Source: Siphonodentalium dalli (Eukaryota; Mollusca; Scaphopoda; Gadilida; Siphonodentaliidae). Taken from it: a stretch of 64,000 nucleotides of DNA. Position 1 is the first letter of the stretch, and each line of letters opens with the position of its first letter. The notes under the pieces were generated by a model. It did no database searches. It saw nothing but the letters and a program-made list of their open reading frames with translations, and had not been told where the DNA came from. A program made the position numbers and the translations under genes. Positions 1 to 12,300 of the stretch are shown here, piece after piece. The stretch lies in contig CP136064.1 of assembly GCA_032622095.1 (NCBI GenBank), forward strand, positions 196,447,948-196,511,947. The letters are read 5' to 3'.

Positions 1-1130
1 GGTGCACATCACCAACTTTAACTGGAGAACTTCAATCTAATGCTATGTCTCCCATAGCAGTTGAGGCCTACACAGAATGAGGTCCCCAGAGGGTGAATTT
101 GGTGATGCTAGCCTGCATTGCAGGATTGTGTCATTAAACTCACCCTTTGGGGAACTCATTCTGCAAATGTCAGACACTATGTTCAGGCTTGTCTGTTCGA
201 ATATTATGTTCTTAACCACCAGTATCCAGTTGAACTCATTATACCCTGATTTTGCAAAGAAAACTTGGGGGGTATATTGGATTGAATTTGTCAGTCTCTA
301 TGTCAGACTGTTCTCCCATCCATCCATCTGTCATTATGTCTCTATCCGTCCATCAATTGTTTTCTTCTCCAGATACATATTAAAGACCAAATGGGTTTAT
401 ATATTTAGGTGTGGATGTCCCCCAGGTGACTCACATTCAGATTTGTTCAAATGAGTTCATCAGGTCAAATAGGTGAGAAGTCAGGGCCATAACTGTTTCC
501 TTCCATAGTAATTCTTAAAAAAAATTCTTCTCAAGAACCATCTGGACTATTTAGCTTATGTTTGGTATGGAGGGTCCTTCGGTGACTGGGGTTTAGATTT
601 TTTCAGATTTGGGGTCATTTTAGGAAAATCAGTTCAGTTCAACTCTTAAAATCTAATGTCTGAAATTACCAAATGAATGGATCTCATAGATGGGGATTCA
701 CGTTTGTTCAAATAGGGGTGGAGATAAGAGATTTAATTATCAACCAGCCACCCTACCTGTGCTCCGGCGGAGCTATAGTCATCACTCCTCGTCCGTCCAT
801 CCGTCCGACAACAATTATTTGAACATCTTCTCCTCTGGAACCATAAGACCAAATGGGTTCATATTTGGTGTGGATGTTCCCTAGGTGACTCACATTCAGA
901 TTTGTTCAAATGAGTTGCGAAGCCAGTGCCATAACTCTTTCCCTCCATAGTATTCTTAAAGTGACTTCTTCTCAAATACCATCAGGCTATATGGGTTCAT
1001 ATTTGGTATGAAGGCCTTGGATGACTGGGGTTCAGATTTGTTCAAATCAGGTCACTGGGTCAAATGTGGGCGGGGCCAGGGACATAACTCCAATTTTTTT
1101 TTTTTAGATTTATCTCTTTAGATATCTACT
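1..1130 (+). repeat. Dispersed repeat with two or three diverged units
   Basis: TCACATTCAGATTTGTTCAA at 430 and 889, and AGATTTGTTCAAATCAGGTC near 1031; also AGACCAAATGGGTT at 384 and 845. About 460-bp spacing between the two best copies. No protein is supported. Confidence 0.6.
66..205. mobile_element. AGGTCCCCAGAGGG foldback element
   Basis: AATGAGGTCCCCAGAGGGTG at 77 pairs with CACCCTTTGGGGAACTCATT at 141-160. Outer part GTCAGACACTATGTTCAGGC follows. The 125-codon ORF here is a product of the repeat. Confidence 0.65.
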
Positions 1131-1794
1131 TCTTTTAAAGTGATTATGAAAAGTTCTGACTGTTGTGGTCTCCATAGTCCCAGTCTTATCAGTCTTTGCA
1201 GTCTGGTGAGCGACCCCACAGTCATTGACTGTCTTGTTTTTTAACCTACACATGTTAACTCAGCAACTATGTGGATGTTAGTTAGTCTGACACTACAGCT
1301 CAGACAACAATGTGAAACTACATCAGTGGATATGTATATATGCATCACACTGGAATCTGCCTTTACCTAGAGAAAGTCCCAACTCCCAATTGCGTACGAA
1401 TTATCGCGGGTACGAAAAGCGAAATTTCACAGTCAAATCTCCTTCCGGTCGAAATCATCACAAAAAATAAACTAACAAACAAACATGAAATTCGCTGATA
1501 TCTCATCACACTTGGGAAGCTATTTGATCTCAACGTGAAAATTATTATGTTTAGAACAAAAGGTGATTTGTAATTCTAGATTTATGATGATTCATACTCA
1601 AATATTGTACAATTTGGTTGCCTATTTTCGACGACCAAATCCGTCAATAAAAACCACGGAAGTAACTAAGACTCAGTAAGAGTAACAATGTGGACTGCCA
1701 ATCGGTGCATATAAGAATGCATCTGTGATAAGTTGAGTCAATCTAAAATGTTCTATAATTATCTATCATGTACGATGTTGGTAACTTATGTCAC
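1131..1794. other. No feature recognised
   Basis: AT-rich sequence without a convincing ORF, splice-bounded exon or repeat that recurs in this window. Confidence 0.5.
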
Positions 1795-3253
1795 GAAGGC
1801 AATAGAGATGGGCGGTATCGGTATCAGCTTAATACCGATTTACAGTACTGTCCGTAGGCCTACCGAATCGACAATAAAAATATTGTATTTTCGGTAATGG
1901 AATTATTCATGTGTTGCTAACTTGTGTGTGTGTCCTTGTCACTGTGGCTGTGACCGGTCAAGAAAATTGCATATGACCAATTAACCATAAGCAACGAGAA
2001 TCTGAGAATAAATTATAGCAACTCGCTACATCATAGTACATGTATTAATTAGTCTATTGCAACATTGTTACATCAACTTCAAGGGCACAGTTGGCCGGCG
2101 GCATCTTTGATCTTTATGACCACATATTAATGACAGTTTAACTAACATCATGAAGTTTGACTACACCTGGAGCGTTATGTGTCAATTTTGGTGTCCGTGC
2201 AAACTGGAAAATGCGTGGGCAACTTGATACAGGCCGAAATCTATAATCCATGTCCAAGTTGGACTCGAAGCATGTTGAATCAAAGCACGTGCTATGGAGG
2301 GTCCTCGTGCACACAGAATTGAAACCCCCACAGGTTACTTTATAATTAGATGGTGATGCATGATCTTGCCAATTGCAAATAGCATATCTTAGCAAGTTGT
2401 GTACGACATATGTCTGTACATGTATACATGTATATCCTACTATAAATTACTTTATTAAACATATATACTTACCGGTATATTATATACTAGTATGTGCCTA
2501 TAGCTGGCAAAAAAAAAATCAAGTGATATTAACTTTAAATTAACGCTTGAGCACCATGTGCTCATATAGCTAGCCTGATATCAAAGCACGTGCTATGGAG
2601 GGTCCTCGTGCACACAGAATTGAAACCCCCACAGGTTACTTTATAATTAGATGGTGATGCATGATCTTGCCAATTGCAAATAGCATATCTTAGCAAGTTG
2701 TGTACGACATATGTCTGTACATGTATACATGTATATCCTACTATAAATTACTTTATTAAACATATATACTTACCGGTATATTATATACTAGTATGTGCCT
2801 ATAGCTGGCAAAAAAAAAAATCAAGTGATATTAACTTTAAATTAACGCTTGAGCACCATGTGCTCATATAGCTAGCCTGATATCAATAAGAGGGACTCTT
2901 ATATACATGTATCCATGGATGGTTTATTACGCTGCAAGGAGGAGAATATGAACCACCCGTACTAGTAGGTTTGGGTATCTGCAGTTCGGAAATTGCCATG
3001 GTTTGCCGATTTTCATCACATCACGCGAACGTGCCTAATTTAGCTTTCACAAATGTAGTAAATCCGTGGACATATATACATGTATATTGTTCAGTTAAAA
3101 CTTGAATTACCGCAATTTACCTGGAATCTTTGCCCTGGTCTTATAATTTAATGGCAATACTGATTACCGTACCGTACTGTTACTGAGGTAAATCAACGAA
3201 AATTTACCGATACTGAGATTGAAATTTCAATACCGCCAATCTCTAGAAGGCAA
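1795..3253. mobile_element. Nonautonomous hAT-type element, 8-bp target duplication
   Basis: Element 1803-3245 begins TAGAGATGGGCGGTAT and ends ATACCGCCAATCTCTA, flanked by identical GAAGGCAA (1795-1802, 3246-3253). The 8-bp duplication and end sequence fit the hAT superfamily. No transposase ORF in 1,443 bp. The interior carries a 301-bp tandem duplication. Confidence 0.88.
2279..2883 (+). repeat. 301-bp tandem duplication inside the hAT element
   Basis: 2279-2580 and 2581-2883 are nearly identical from ATCAAAGCACGTGCTATGG to GCTCATATAGCTAGCCTGAT; the difference I see is the length of one A run (8 versus 10). Near-identity means the duplication is recent. CACGTG E-box and ACATGTATACATGTATAT palindromes lie in each unit. 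Confidence 0.88.
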
Positions 3254-3559
3254 TCATAGTACAATTCTCAGTGATTCAGTGATTGCATTGGAATGATTTT
3301 GAATAATAATTTACTGAGAATCGATATAATTTGAAAAACATGTAACTAAGTTAGTACGGTAAGTAAATGCTTCAATATTCAAGAAATTTAGAGTTTGCTA
3401 TCTTACATCAGTACAGACTACTCTGACAGGACGACCGTTACCAATCGGTCTAATAATATAGGCCGAACGGCAGTTCACCCAGGCCCGATCCTATTTTAGT
3501 ATTTAGAATTCACAAGTAAAAATATAGAAATCTATCTATATAATTATAAATAATAAAAG

Positions 3560-4345
3560 TCACTTGAGTGTGTGTGCGTCTGTAAGTTTAAGTTTGTCAC
3601 GCTTTTGAAAATATATCACCTTCATGTCCGATTGCTCCCAATTTAGAATTTAGAATAGGACACTAAAAAAACATTCAGGCCAATCTCTTCAAGACGAACT
3701 GAGATATAACACATTTGCCAAAGGTTATCGACGATATTTTCCCTGATATATAAATGTGTTTTTCATAGGTGGAATGTGCTTTCAGCGGCACCTGTCATAT
3801 GAAACACCAAAGCCAAATTCCGGACAAACTCTGCGCACCGTTTGTTGACCTTCTATATATCTTTATTAGCAGTGCAGCAGCGATGATATTTTGAACATTT
3901 AAACGATTTAAGGGGGCATAAGTTAGCAATACAGAGCATTCATTATTATAATAGCTTATAATTGGTACACCTATATTCACATGACCAGGGGAATGTCATG
4001 GGATAGGTGCCTTTGACCTTGAGCAGATGACTTAAAGGGGTGACTAATAAATTGCATGATCAATAAAAAGCATTTATAATCAGCTCAGAATATTTGTGGG
4101 GAAATTGATGCACAGAGGTAACATGACACAGGATAGGTGCCGTTGACATTAAATGACTTAAAGAGGCACCAATAATTAGTAATAAAGAGCGTTTATTATG
4201 AGCTTAAAAGATAGATGGTAACTTTACCTGGAGAGTGTCATGCAATAGGCGCTGTTTACCTCAGGTGACAAATAATTATATTGAATGACTTGAATGGGCA
4301 CAAATAATTGGCTCAACTTTACAATGTTGGTGCCGTTGTGCGTGC
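3560..4345 (-). repeat. Dispersed repeat (reverse of 28720-29870)
   Basis: GAGTGTCATGCAATAGGCG, CTTAAAGAGGCACCAATAAT and AGCGTTTATTATGAGC are complements of phrases in 29140-29420. About 110-bp sub-periodicity. Confidence 0.65.
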
Positions 4346-4379
4346 GTGTGTGCATCAACAATTTCCTTTGGCATGCCCT

Positions 4380-7125
4380 ACAGGCCACATCCCTCATCCG
4401 ATCTGCACCAAACTTAATATGTAGCTTCAGGTTGACCTATAGATGGGAGCTATCAAATTTTTCAAAATTTTGATGAAATACATGACCGCCAGCAGCCATC
4501 TTGGATTTCAAATTTGAATCCATCGGCACACCCTGCAGGGCTCCCGTATTTATGGCCAGATCATTTTTAGCTCAACTTACTTTTGTAAGTTTGAGCTATT
4601 GCCATGGCTTGGCGTCCGTCGTCCGTGTGTCCGTCAACAATTTCCTTTGGAGCGGGCTACAGGTCGTACCTTTGGTCTGATCTTTATGAAATTTTGCATG
4701 AATGTTAATATTGACATGTAGATGGGAACGAGTCATTTTGGGGTCGTTCGGCCAAAAAACATGGCCGTCAGCAGCCATCTTGGATTTTACTCTTTGCATG
4801 ACTAAATCATTTGGCGCAGGCTACAGGTCGTAGTTTTGATCGGAACTTCATGAAATTTGTCATGGATGTTAACAATGACATGTAGATGGGAACGAGTGAT
4901 TTTGGGGTTGTTCGGCCAAAAAACATGGCCGCCAGCAGCCATCTTGGATTTTACTCTTTGCATGACTAAATCTTTTGGCGCGGGCTACAGGTCGTACCTT
5001 TGGTCTGATCTTTATGAAATTTGTCATGAATGTTGACATTGACATGTAGATGGGAACGAGTCATTTTGGGGTCATTCGGCCAAAAAACATGGCCGCTGGT
5101 GGCCATTTTGGATTTCAAAATTCAATCCATTGGCGTGGGCTACAGGTCGTGCTGTTCGTCTGATCATTATGAAATTTGTCATGGATGTTAATATTGACAT
5201 GTAGATGGGAAACGAGTGATTTTGGGGTCGTTCGGCCAAAAAACATGGCCGCCAGCAGCCATCTTGGATTTTACTCTTTGCATGACTAAATTCTTTGGCG
5301 CGGGCTACAGGTTGTAGCTTTGGTCAGAACTTCATGAAATTTGTCATGGAAGTTAACAATGACATGTAGCTGGGAACGAGTGATTTTGGGGTCGATCGGC
5401 CAGAAAAAATGGCCGCCAGCAGCCATCTTGGATTTTACTCTTTGCATGACTAAATCCTTTGGCGCGTTTACAGGTTGTACCTTTGGTCTGACCTTTATGA
5501 AATTTGTCATGAATATTGATATTGACATGTATATGGGAACGAGTCATTTTGGGGTCATATGGCCAAAAAACATGGCCGCTGGCAGCCAACTTGGATTTCA
5601 AAATTCAATCCATTGGCACGGGCTACAGGTCGTACTGTTTGTCTGATCATCATGATATTTATCATGGATGTTAATATTAACATGTAGATGGGAACGAGTC
5701 ATTTTGGGGTTGTTTGGCTAAAAAACATGTCCGCCAGCAGCCATATTGGATTTTACTCTTTGCATGAATAAATCCTTTGGTGCGGGCTACAGGTCGTATC
5801 TTTGGTCGGAACTTCATGAAATTTGTCATGTATGTTAACAATGACATGTAGATGGGAAACGAGTCATTTTGGGGTCGTTCAGCCGAAAAACATGGCCGCC
5901 AGCAGCCATCTTGGATTTTACTCTTTGCATGACTAAATCCATTGGCACAGGCTACAGGTCATACCTTTGATCAGATCATTATGAGATTTGTAAAGGCTGT
6001 AGATGGGAACAAGTCATTTTGGGGTAATTCGGAAAAAAAACATGGCTGCCGGTGGCCATTTTAGAATTTACTCTTTGCATCAATAAATCCTTTGGCACAC
6101 CATAATCACCACATCCCTGATCCGATCATTATGAAACCTGTTATGAATGTTGATATTGACATGTACATCTAGTCTTACTTAGACATTCCAATTAGCACTT
6201 TTCCTATTCCTCCATTTACTGTCGACCATTAAATTATTCCCCTACCTAAGTTGAGCTACAGTGTCATTGACACTTTCATTGAATTATGCAGGCACGATTG
6301 TGATCACCTGTAGCTGACGATTTTGAACGATTTAAGATGAAAAAAATGGCTGTCGGCAGCCATCTTGGAATTTACTCTTTGTATGACTAAATCCTTCAGC
6401 ACACCCTGCAGGCCACACCTCTCATCCGATCGTCACCAAACTTCATATGGATCTTCGGGGTGACCTCTAGATTGGAATCTCCTATTTTAACCGAAATTAT
6501 TTTTAAAAACATGGCCGTCAGCAGCCATCTTGGATTTGAAATTTGAATCTATCGGCACACCCCCGTAGCCCGGATTTATTGGAGAATTGATTTGAAAATT
6601 TACAGGCATGTTTAGAATCACCTCTATATGGGAGCTATCAAATTTGAACAATTTTCTATGAAAAACATGGCCACTGGCAGCATATTCGATTTTATTCTTT
6701 GCATGACTAAATCCTTTGGCACACCCTACATCTCTCATCTGATGATCACCAACTTCATTTGTATCTTCGGGTTGACTTCTAGATGGGAGTCTCCTATTTT
6801 GACAGAAATTCGTTGAAAACATGGCCACCAGGAGAATTTACTCTTTGTATGACTAAATCCTTTTGCGCACCCTACAGACCACATTCCTCATCCGATCATC
6901 ACCAAACTTCATATGGATCTTCGTGGTGACCTCCAGAAAAACATGGGTGCCAGCAACCATCTTGGAATTTACTCTTTGTATGACTAAATCCTTTGGCGCA
7001 CCCTACAGATCATATCCCTCATCCAATCATCACCAAGCTTCATATGGATCTTTGGGGTGACATCTAGTTGATGAAAAATGTGGTTGCCAGTAGTCATCTT
7101 GTTTTAAAACAGTTTACCTTAAACC
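4380..7125 (+). repeat. Tandem array, about 163-bp unit
   Basis: Units of about 163 bp (for example TTTGCATGACTAAATC at about 4795, 4960, 5279 and 5443) contain AACATGGCCGCCAGCAGCCA, TCTTGGATTTTACTC and ATGTAGATGGGAACGAG. The 4560-6080 core is regular and the flanks to 7125 are diverged. ORFs on both strands here come from the repeat. Related fragments: 10735-11290 and 34610-35160. Confidence 0.88.
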
Positions 7126-7489
7126 AATGTTCACTTATGTCCACTCACAGTATTGAATGTAACACATGAAGTTATCCCCTCTGAGCTACAGTGTCATTGA
7201 TACTTCCATTTACTTATTCTTCGTACAATTTTCTTGCATGTCATGGTTGTCACCCATCAATTTGTCACCCATTTTTGACGGGCAATAATTATAATAATTA
7301 GCGAATCCTGATAAAGTCAGGACATTGATAGCATTAATGTTCTCAGAACAAAACATCAGTGTTAGAGTCTTCAAGATCGTTAGATATTTAGTTGTATAAG
7401 GCCCATAATAAAATAATAAATGTAGACAAGGATTAACCCACACCAGCAGATTACACTCCCAGCAGCCACGCAGCAGCTACTACACTGCT

Positions 7490-8021
7490 ATGAGTGCTGA
7501 CTTAGATAGCAGCACACCAATCATTATAGATGAAATTTCACCACCACTCCAGATAAACAAAACACAACCAGCTTCTAACACATCGCTCCATAATATTGGA
7601 TACACCCCCCCCCCCCCCCCCCCCACATTTGTACCAAAACAACGACAGCCCAAAACCAGGCAACAGTTTCTGGAATGACATTAGGAATGAACCTATCACT
7701 CAATTGGATACCAGTCCCCAAACCACTGGAACCACAAATAATGTCCACTCGGAAGAAGACATCAACAGTTGGATGTTCCGATACAGTCCAACAGACATAC
7801 CTGTGGACTCATGGGAATTTAATGATTTCTTCACGGACTGCTTAATCCCTATATATGCAGATCACTCATCTATACCACATCCAATCCACACAGATTATAT
7901 TGCCACACATCATGGCCATACATCATCCAGAGAAAGCGGCCTCAGAAGGAACAGATTAAATATCAACAAACTCCTGTTGAAGGTTAAAGATGAACTATTT
8001 CAAAATAAACCCGGACGTTGA
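7490..8021 (+). pseudogene. Unrecognised ORF interrupted at a C run
   Basis: Starts MSADLDSSTPIIIDEISPPL. At 7604-7622 a run of about 19 C shifts the frame, after which MFRYSPTDIPVDSWEFNDFF and ESGLRRNRLNINKLLLKVKD follow to a stop at 8021. The two frames make one plausible low-complexity-then-folded protein of about 175 residues, with a proline run from the C tract. I do not recognise the family. It could be the N-terminal part of a mobile-element protein, or an exon of an unknown gene. The C-run length may be a sequencing problem. Confidence 0.35.
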
Positions 8022-8142
8022 CTGTAAATAAACAATATATTACCACACTCAACCTGGACCACACATTCCCCTCATTTCACAATAGGGAGAGGGGGAAAAC
8101 GCTTGCATATTTCTTGTCCTTTCACACAGCTGAAAACTATAT

Positions 8143-8282
8143 TTACCTTGACCTTGTAAGCCAGTGCATTCTCTTATGTATGAGAGGTTCCCTAAGAGAA
8201 ACTCGCATATATAAGAGAATTCACTGGCACATGATCTTTAATGCTGCACCAGCGCAGGCTCCCATTATGAATGGGTGAAGAG
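8143..8282. mobile_element. Right half of a TTAA type-2 element
   Basis: ACCTTGACCTTGTAAGCCAG linker, one hairpin (8161-8230, arms mutated), then CATGATCTTTAATGCTGCACC and CCCATTATGAATGGG. The left half is missing. Confidence 0.6.
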
Positions 8283-9216
8283 ATGCTAATGATCAGCACA
8301 TAATGTTATATCAACACTTGACATGACATGTAAGGCAATAATTGAGCTGTCAGCTCATTATTTTATCGGCTCTGCACATCAGGTTATTTCTATCAAATGT
8401 TTTATCTAAGTTGTATTATAATTGATATTTAATCCGCAATGAGACTATATTCTGTGTTAACAGATAGTGGAGGACCACTGCAATTAGTTGGAGCTCATGG
8501 CTCGCCATAACATGTTTTAGAAAGCGGCCGAAACAACCCAAACCCACAACCACCCTGGGGAGTGCATGTATATGTAGCAATTTCATATGCATGATTAATG
8601 TATATTTCTATATTGTAAACCTTAAAAGTTTGAATTGATATTCCACAATGAAATTCCATCATGAAAATTACAGTTGAATTTAGACCAGAGAGTTAAAATT
8701 ATCGAAGATCTCAAGTCTACACCTATTTGTAGTTGACTTTGGTAGTTTAATAAAAAAAAAGTCTCATTAATCAATAATGCATTGTGTCTCGGTCACTCTT
8801 GGTAAAGGCATCAATATATTCCGATGGTGGCATGATTTTCTATAAACCAAACACCTCTCTAAACCGATTGGAGGGCCGGACCAAAAGTGTAAGTGTTCAG
8901 TTTAGAGAGGTTTTACTGTACCACAAAATGATATTGGACTACTCATGGATATATATGAAGTATATGGCACTTTAAAATCCCAATAAATACTATTGAACAT
9001 TGTTTTTCCATTTATTTCTTCTCAAATGTTTCGAAAAAATCGCACAAATATATTTGCACTTTGAAAATGTTTTATTGCCCTACTGATGCGCAGATAAAAC
9101 CCCTGGCTGAAATCTCAATTCAACATGTAAAATGGATATAATAATTTAAGCCCTATTAGTATATGCCTGACTTATATCACATTGAGTATCATCTTCCATA
9201 TTCAAATCATTTTCAG
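8283..9216. other. No gene recognised; possible upstream intron
   Basis: AT-rich. One inverted pair, CCTCTCTAAACCGA (8862) and TCAGTTTAGAGAGG (8897), hints at a small element ending TTTTACTGTA. The missing first exon of the PLEKHM1-like gene should lie here or further upstream. Confidence 0.4.
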
Positions 9217-9334
9217 GTCCCAGAGAGGTAATTGAGAGATATGAGACAGAGCATAGGTTGAAGATAACAGAGGCTGTGTCATCATCACTAAAAATACTGC
9301 AGAAAGAGCAGCCGATCGATGAACCCATCTACAG
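9217..9334 (+). CDS. PLEKHM1: PLEKHM1-like exon A: start of RUN domain
   Basis: Acceptor TTTTCAG before 9217 and donor ACAG|GTGATA after 9334. Read in phase it gives PREVIERYETEHRLKITEAV and then SSSLKILQKEQ, an amphipathic helix typical of the first RUN helix. The exon carries two leading and two trailing bases, and the trailing phase matches the next exon. The frame upstream of the acceptor hits a TGA at 9183 without an ATG, so the initiator must lie in an earlier exon that I did not find. Confidence 0.65.
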
Positions 9335-12300
9335 GTGATATTTATTTTATTATATTTTAATTCAGGCAAATAAGTTCATATAATGCGGTTTTACAAAGTA
9401 CAACATATACATAGATCTGCATTCTACAATCAGAATATAACATACTTACAGATATCAAAATAGAGCATTTACATGTAATTCCAGTTCACAAATAAAATTG
9501 AAACATGGTAAGCCAGAAGTACATGAAGCTCGAATAACTGAATGCTGTTAAAAACAATCTCTCTTGAAATGATTAATTGATTCACTTACTTACACCAGCA
9601 CACACACAAAGATGACACTCTATCATAGATAAACATACCACTATCGCTGTGTTAACCATGAAGTGAAAGACAGCATATTTGTCAGTCTTATTGAGCCCGG
9701 ACATCTTATTAACCCTTTCTATACTGAATGGATTCCCCAATTCAGTTATAAAAGTATACATTGGAATGGACTATTATTTATTTAGAGGGGTGTTTAGGTA
9801 ATACAAACAGACGGCAGATAGAAAAACAGATAATTCAAGAGCAGAATTATTCATATTCATTGGTGGGAAGTGTACTGATAATAAGTTCAACAAATGACCA
9901 AAGGTCGTTTGTTGAACTTATTATCTGATAATTTCTTCAGGGAACTACTCATCAATGAGTAATTAGTATAGAAAGTGTTAATTAAATATCAATTTTACAT
10001 CCTCTCGCATTCTCTTGACTTCTTACTTTATCATCTTCTTGAGGCTATATTAATTTGGAGGTAAACCGTATAACACTTTTTAGCCTTTTAGTAGGTTTTG
10101 GCCTTAACCCTTTACCCAACAGAAGGGCCCTGTGCCAATGCATTCTCTTATATATGCGAGTCGACCATAGGTCGCCTCGCATATATAAGAGAATGCATTG
10201 GCTTAACACATTAAAAATTATAAAATTGTTAAAGAATGTAAGAAAAAATGGTAAAAAGTGTTAAAAAAGATGTTTTTTAGGCCAATGCATTCTCTTATAT
10301 ATGCGAGGCGACCTATGGTCTACTCGCATATATAAGAGAATGCATTGGCACAGGGCATAACTGTAACCATCACAATGTGGTCAATGAGCTGGTTTCAATG
10401 ATATCCATATTTGTATGGTTTTATTGAGACAGACCCAAGATAATTTAGGCTGTTGAAGCTTTATTTGGCCGGTTTTGGCCGGTTTGTTGGGTAAAGGGTT
10501 AAGCCTCCGGTCTCTTCAGCAAGTTTGCTATATTTGATATTCGGAGAACCACTGTATTTCAGAGCAGTTAAAATGTTTTAATATTTGTATTTCAGTGATG
10601 ATAAGGCGAGTTTTTTGTGTTCGGCACTCGAAGCTGTCTTTCTCCATGGACTTATTCCTTCGGTTGGGCAGAAAGTGAGTCACCTATACCCATTTTTATC
10701 TGAATTCAGGATATAGGGATGAACACAACGGTTAGTTCGTCCATCAACTATTTCCTTTTTGCATACCATATAGACCACATCCAATCATCACAAAACTTCA
10801 TATGGATCTTTGGGATGACCTCTAGATGGGAACCATCAATATTTTCTGAAATTCGTTAAAAAACATGGCTGCCAGCAGCTATCTTGGATTTCAAATTTGA
10901 ATCCTTCTACACACCCTGCAGCCCGAATTTTTTGGAAAAATGTTTTGAAGATTTACTGGCAGGTGAGGGATCACCTCTAGATAGGAGCTATTGAATTTCT
11001 ATGATTTTCTATGGCCACCAGCGGCCATTTTGAATTTTACTCTTTGTATGACTAAATCCATTGGCACAACTTTACGCTTAGAAACCACATCTCTCATCAT
11101 ATCATCACTAAACTGTATATGAATCCAGATTTTTTTCCAAAATTCGTTGAAAAACACGACTGCCAGTGACCATCTTGGATTTCACTCTTTGCATGACTAA
11201 ATCCTTCGGCACACCCTACAGGCCAATTCCCTCGTCCGATCATCACCAAACTTCATATGGATCTTCAAGGTGACTAGATTGGATCCACCTATATTTAATA
11301 GGAACAATAATTACCACAATTCACCTAGCAATACATGTACTACTATTTTACTTTTTATAATACTATTAATTGTTATTCCACTTATATGTAATACTTGTTG
11401 CAATATGATTTGTGTTCATATTTAGATTTATCAATACTGGTAACAAATAATAAATTTAAAAAAACCTTAGAATTTGCCAATTTTGGTTTCCGGTTGATAG
11501 TTTTAGTTATCTGATTGTTTAAAAATTTTATATGTGGATTACCTACATGAAATTATAAGTCAAGTTCGAATTTGGGTTCGGTCCTCCCATTTTTGCGAGA
11601 GTTATGGTTCTTGTCGACGTAAAATTTGCTAATTGTTTTGGTTTCTGTGTGATAACTTTAGCTTTAGTTATCTAATTGTTTTCAAATTTGGTATATGGAT
11701 TACTCATATAACAGTACAGGTCAAGTTCGAATTTGGGTTTCATCCACCTGTTTTTACTGGAGTTATCATCCTTGTTGACTTATAATTTGATGATTATTTG
11801 GTTTTCGGGTGTTAACTTTAGTTTTAGATATCTGATTGTTTTGAAATTTGGTGTATTGATTACTCATATGAAAATACAGGTCAAGTTCAAATTTGGGTTC
11901 CGTCCGCCTGTTTTTACCAGAATTACTTCTGATGAATTTTGCGTCCATGTCCTAAATTCCGTGATTCAGTCATTGACTTATTTACAATTTGAGGATTATT
12001 TTGGTTTCCAGATTATAGCTTTAGTTATAGTTATCTGTTGCACATGAAAATACAGGTCAAGTTCGAATTTAGTTTCCGTCTGCCTATTTTTACCGGAGTT
12101 ATGGTCCTTGTTGACTTAATGTTTAATGATTATTTTGGTTTTCCGGTGATAGTTTATTTCTAAAAAGCCCCCCCCCCCCCCCCCCCCACCACAAATGAAG
12201 CCACCTTTCGGTGGATACTGTGGCTAAGCAGCATTTTATCATTATTAATAACTCTGGAATTACCGATTAAAGTCCAATTAGTTCAATAAGATTCCAATGT

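Noticed and set aside
4596-7060. Several ORFs of 60-113 codons on both strands
   Set aside because: All fall in the 163-bp tandem array and repeat its periodicity; no conserved protein.
9146-9328. Minus-strand 60-codon ORF
   Set aside because: It is the complement of exon A, whose splice sites and RUN-like reading on the + strand are better supported.
10134-10350. Regularly spaced hairpins as a CRISPR-like array
   Set aside because: Host is eukaryotic, spacing is irregular, and the hairpins sit inside TTAA elements.
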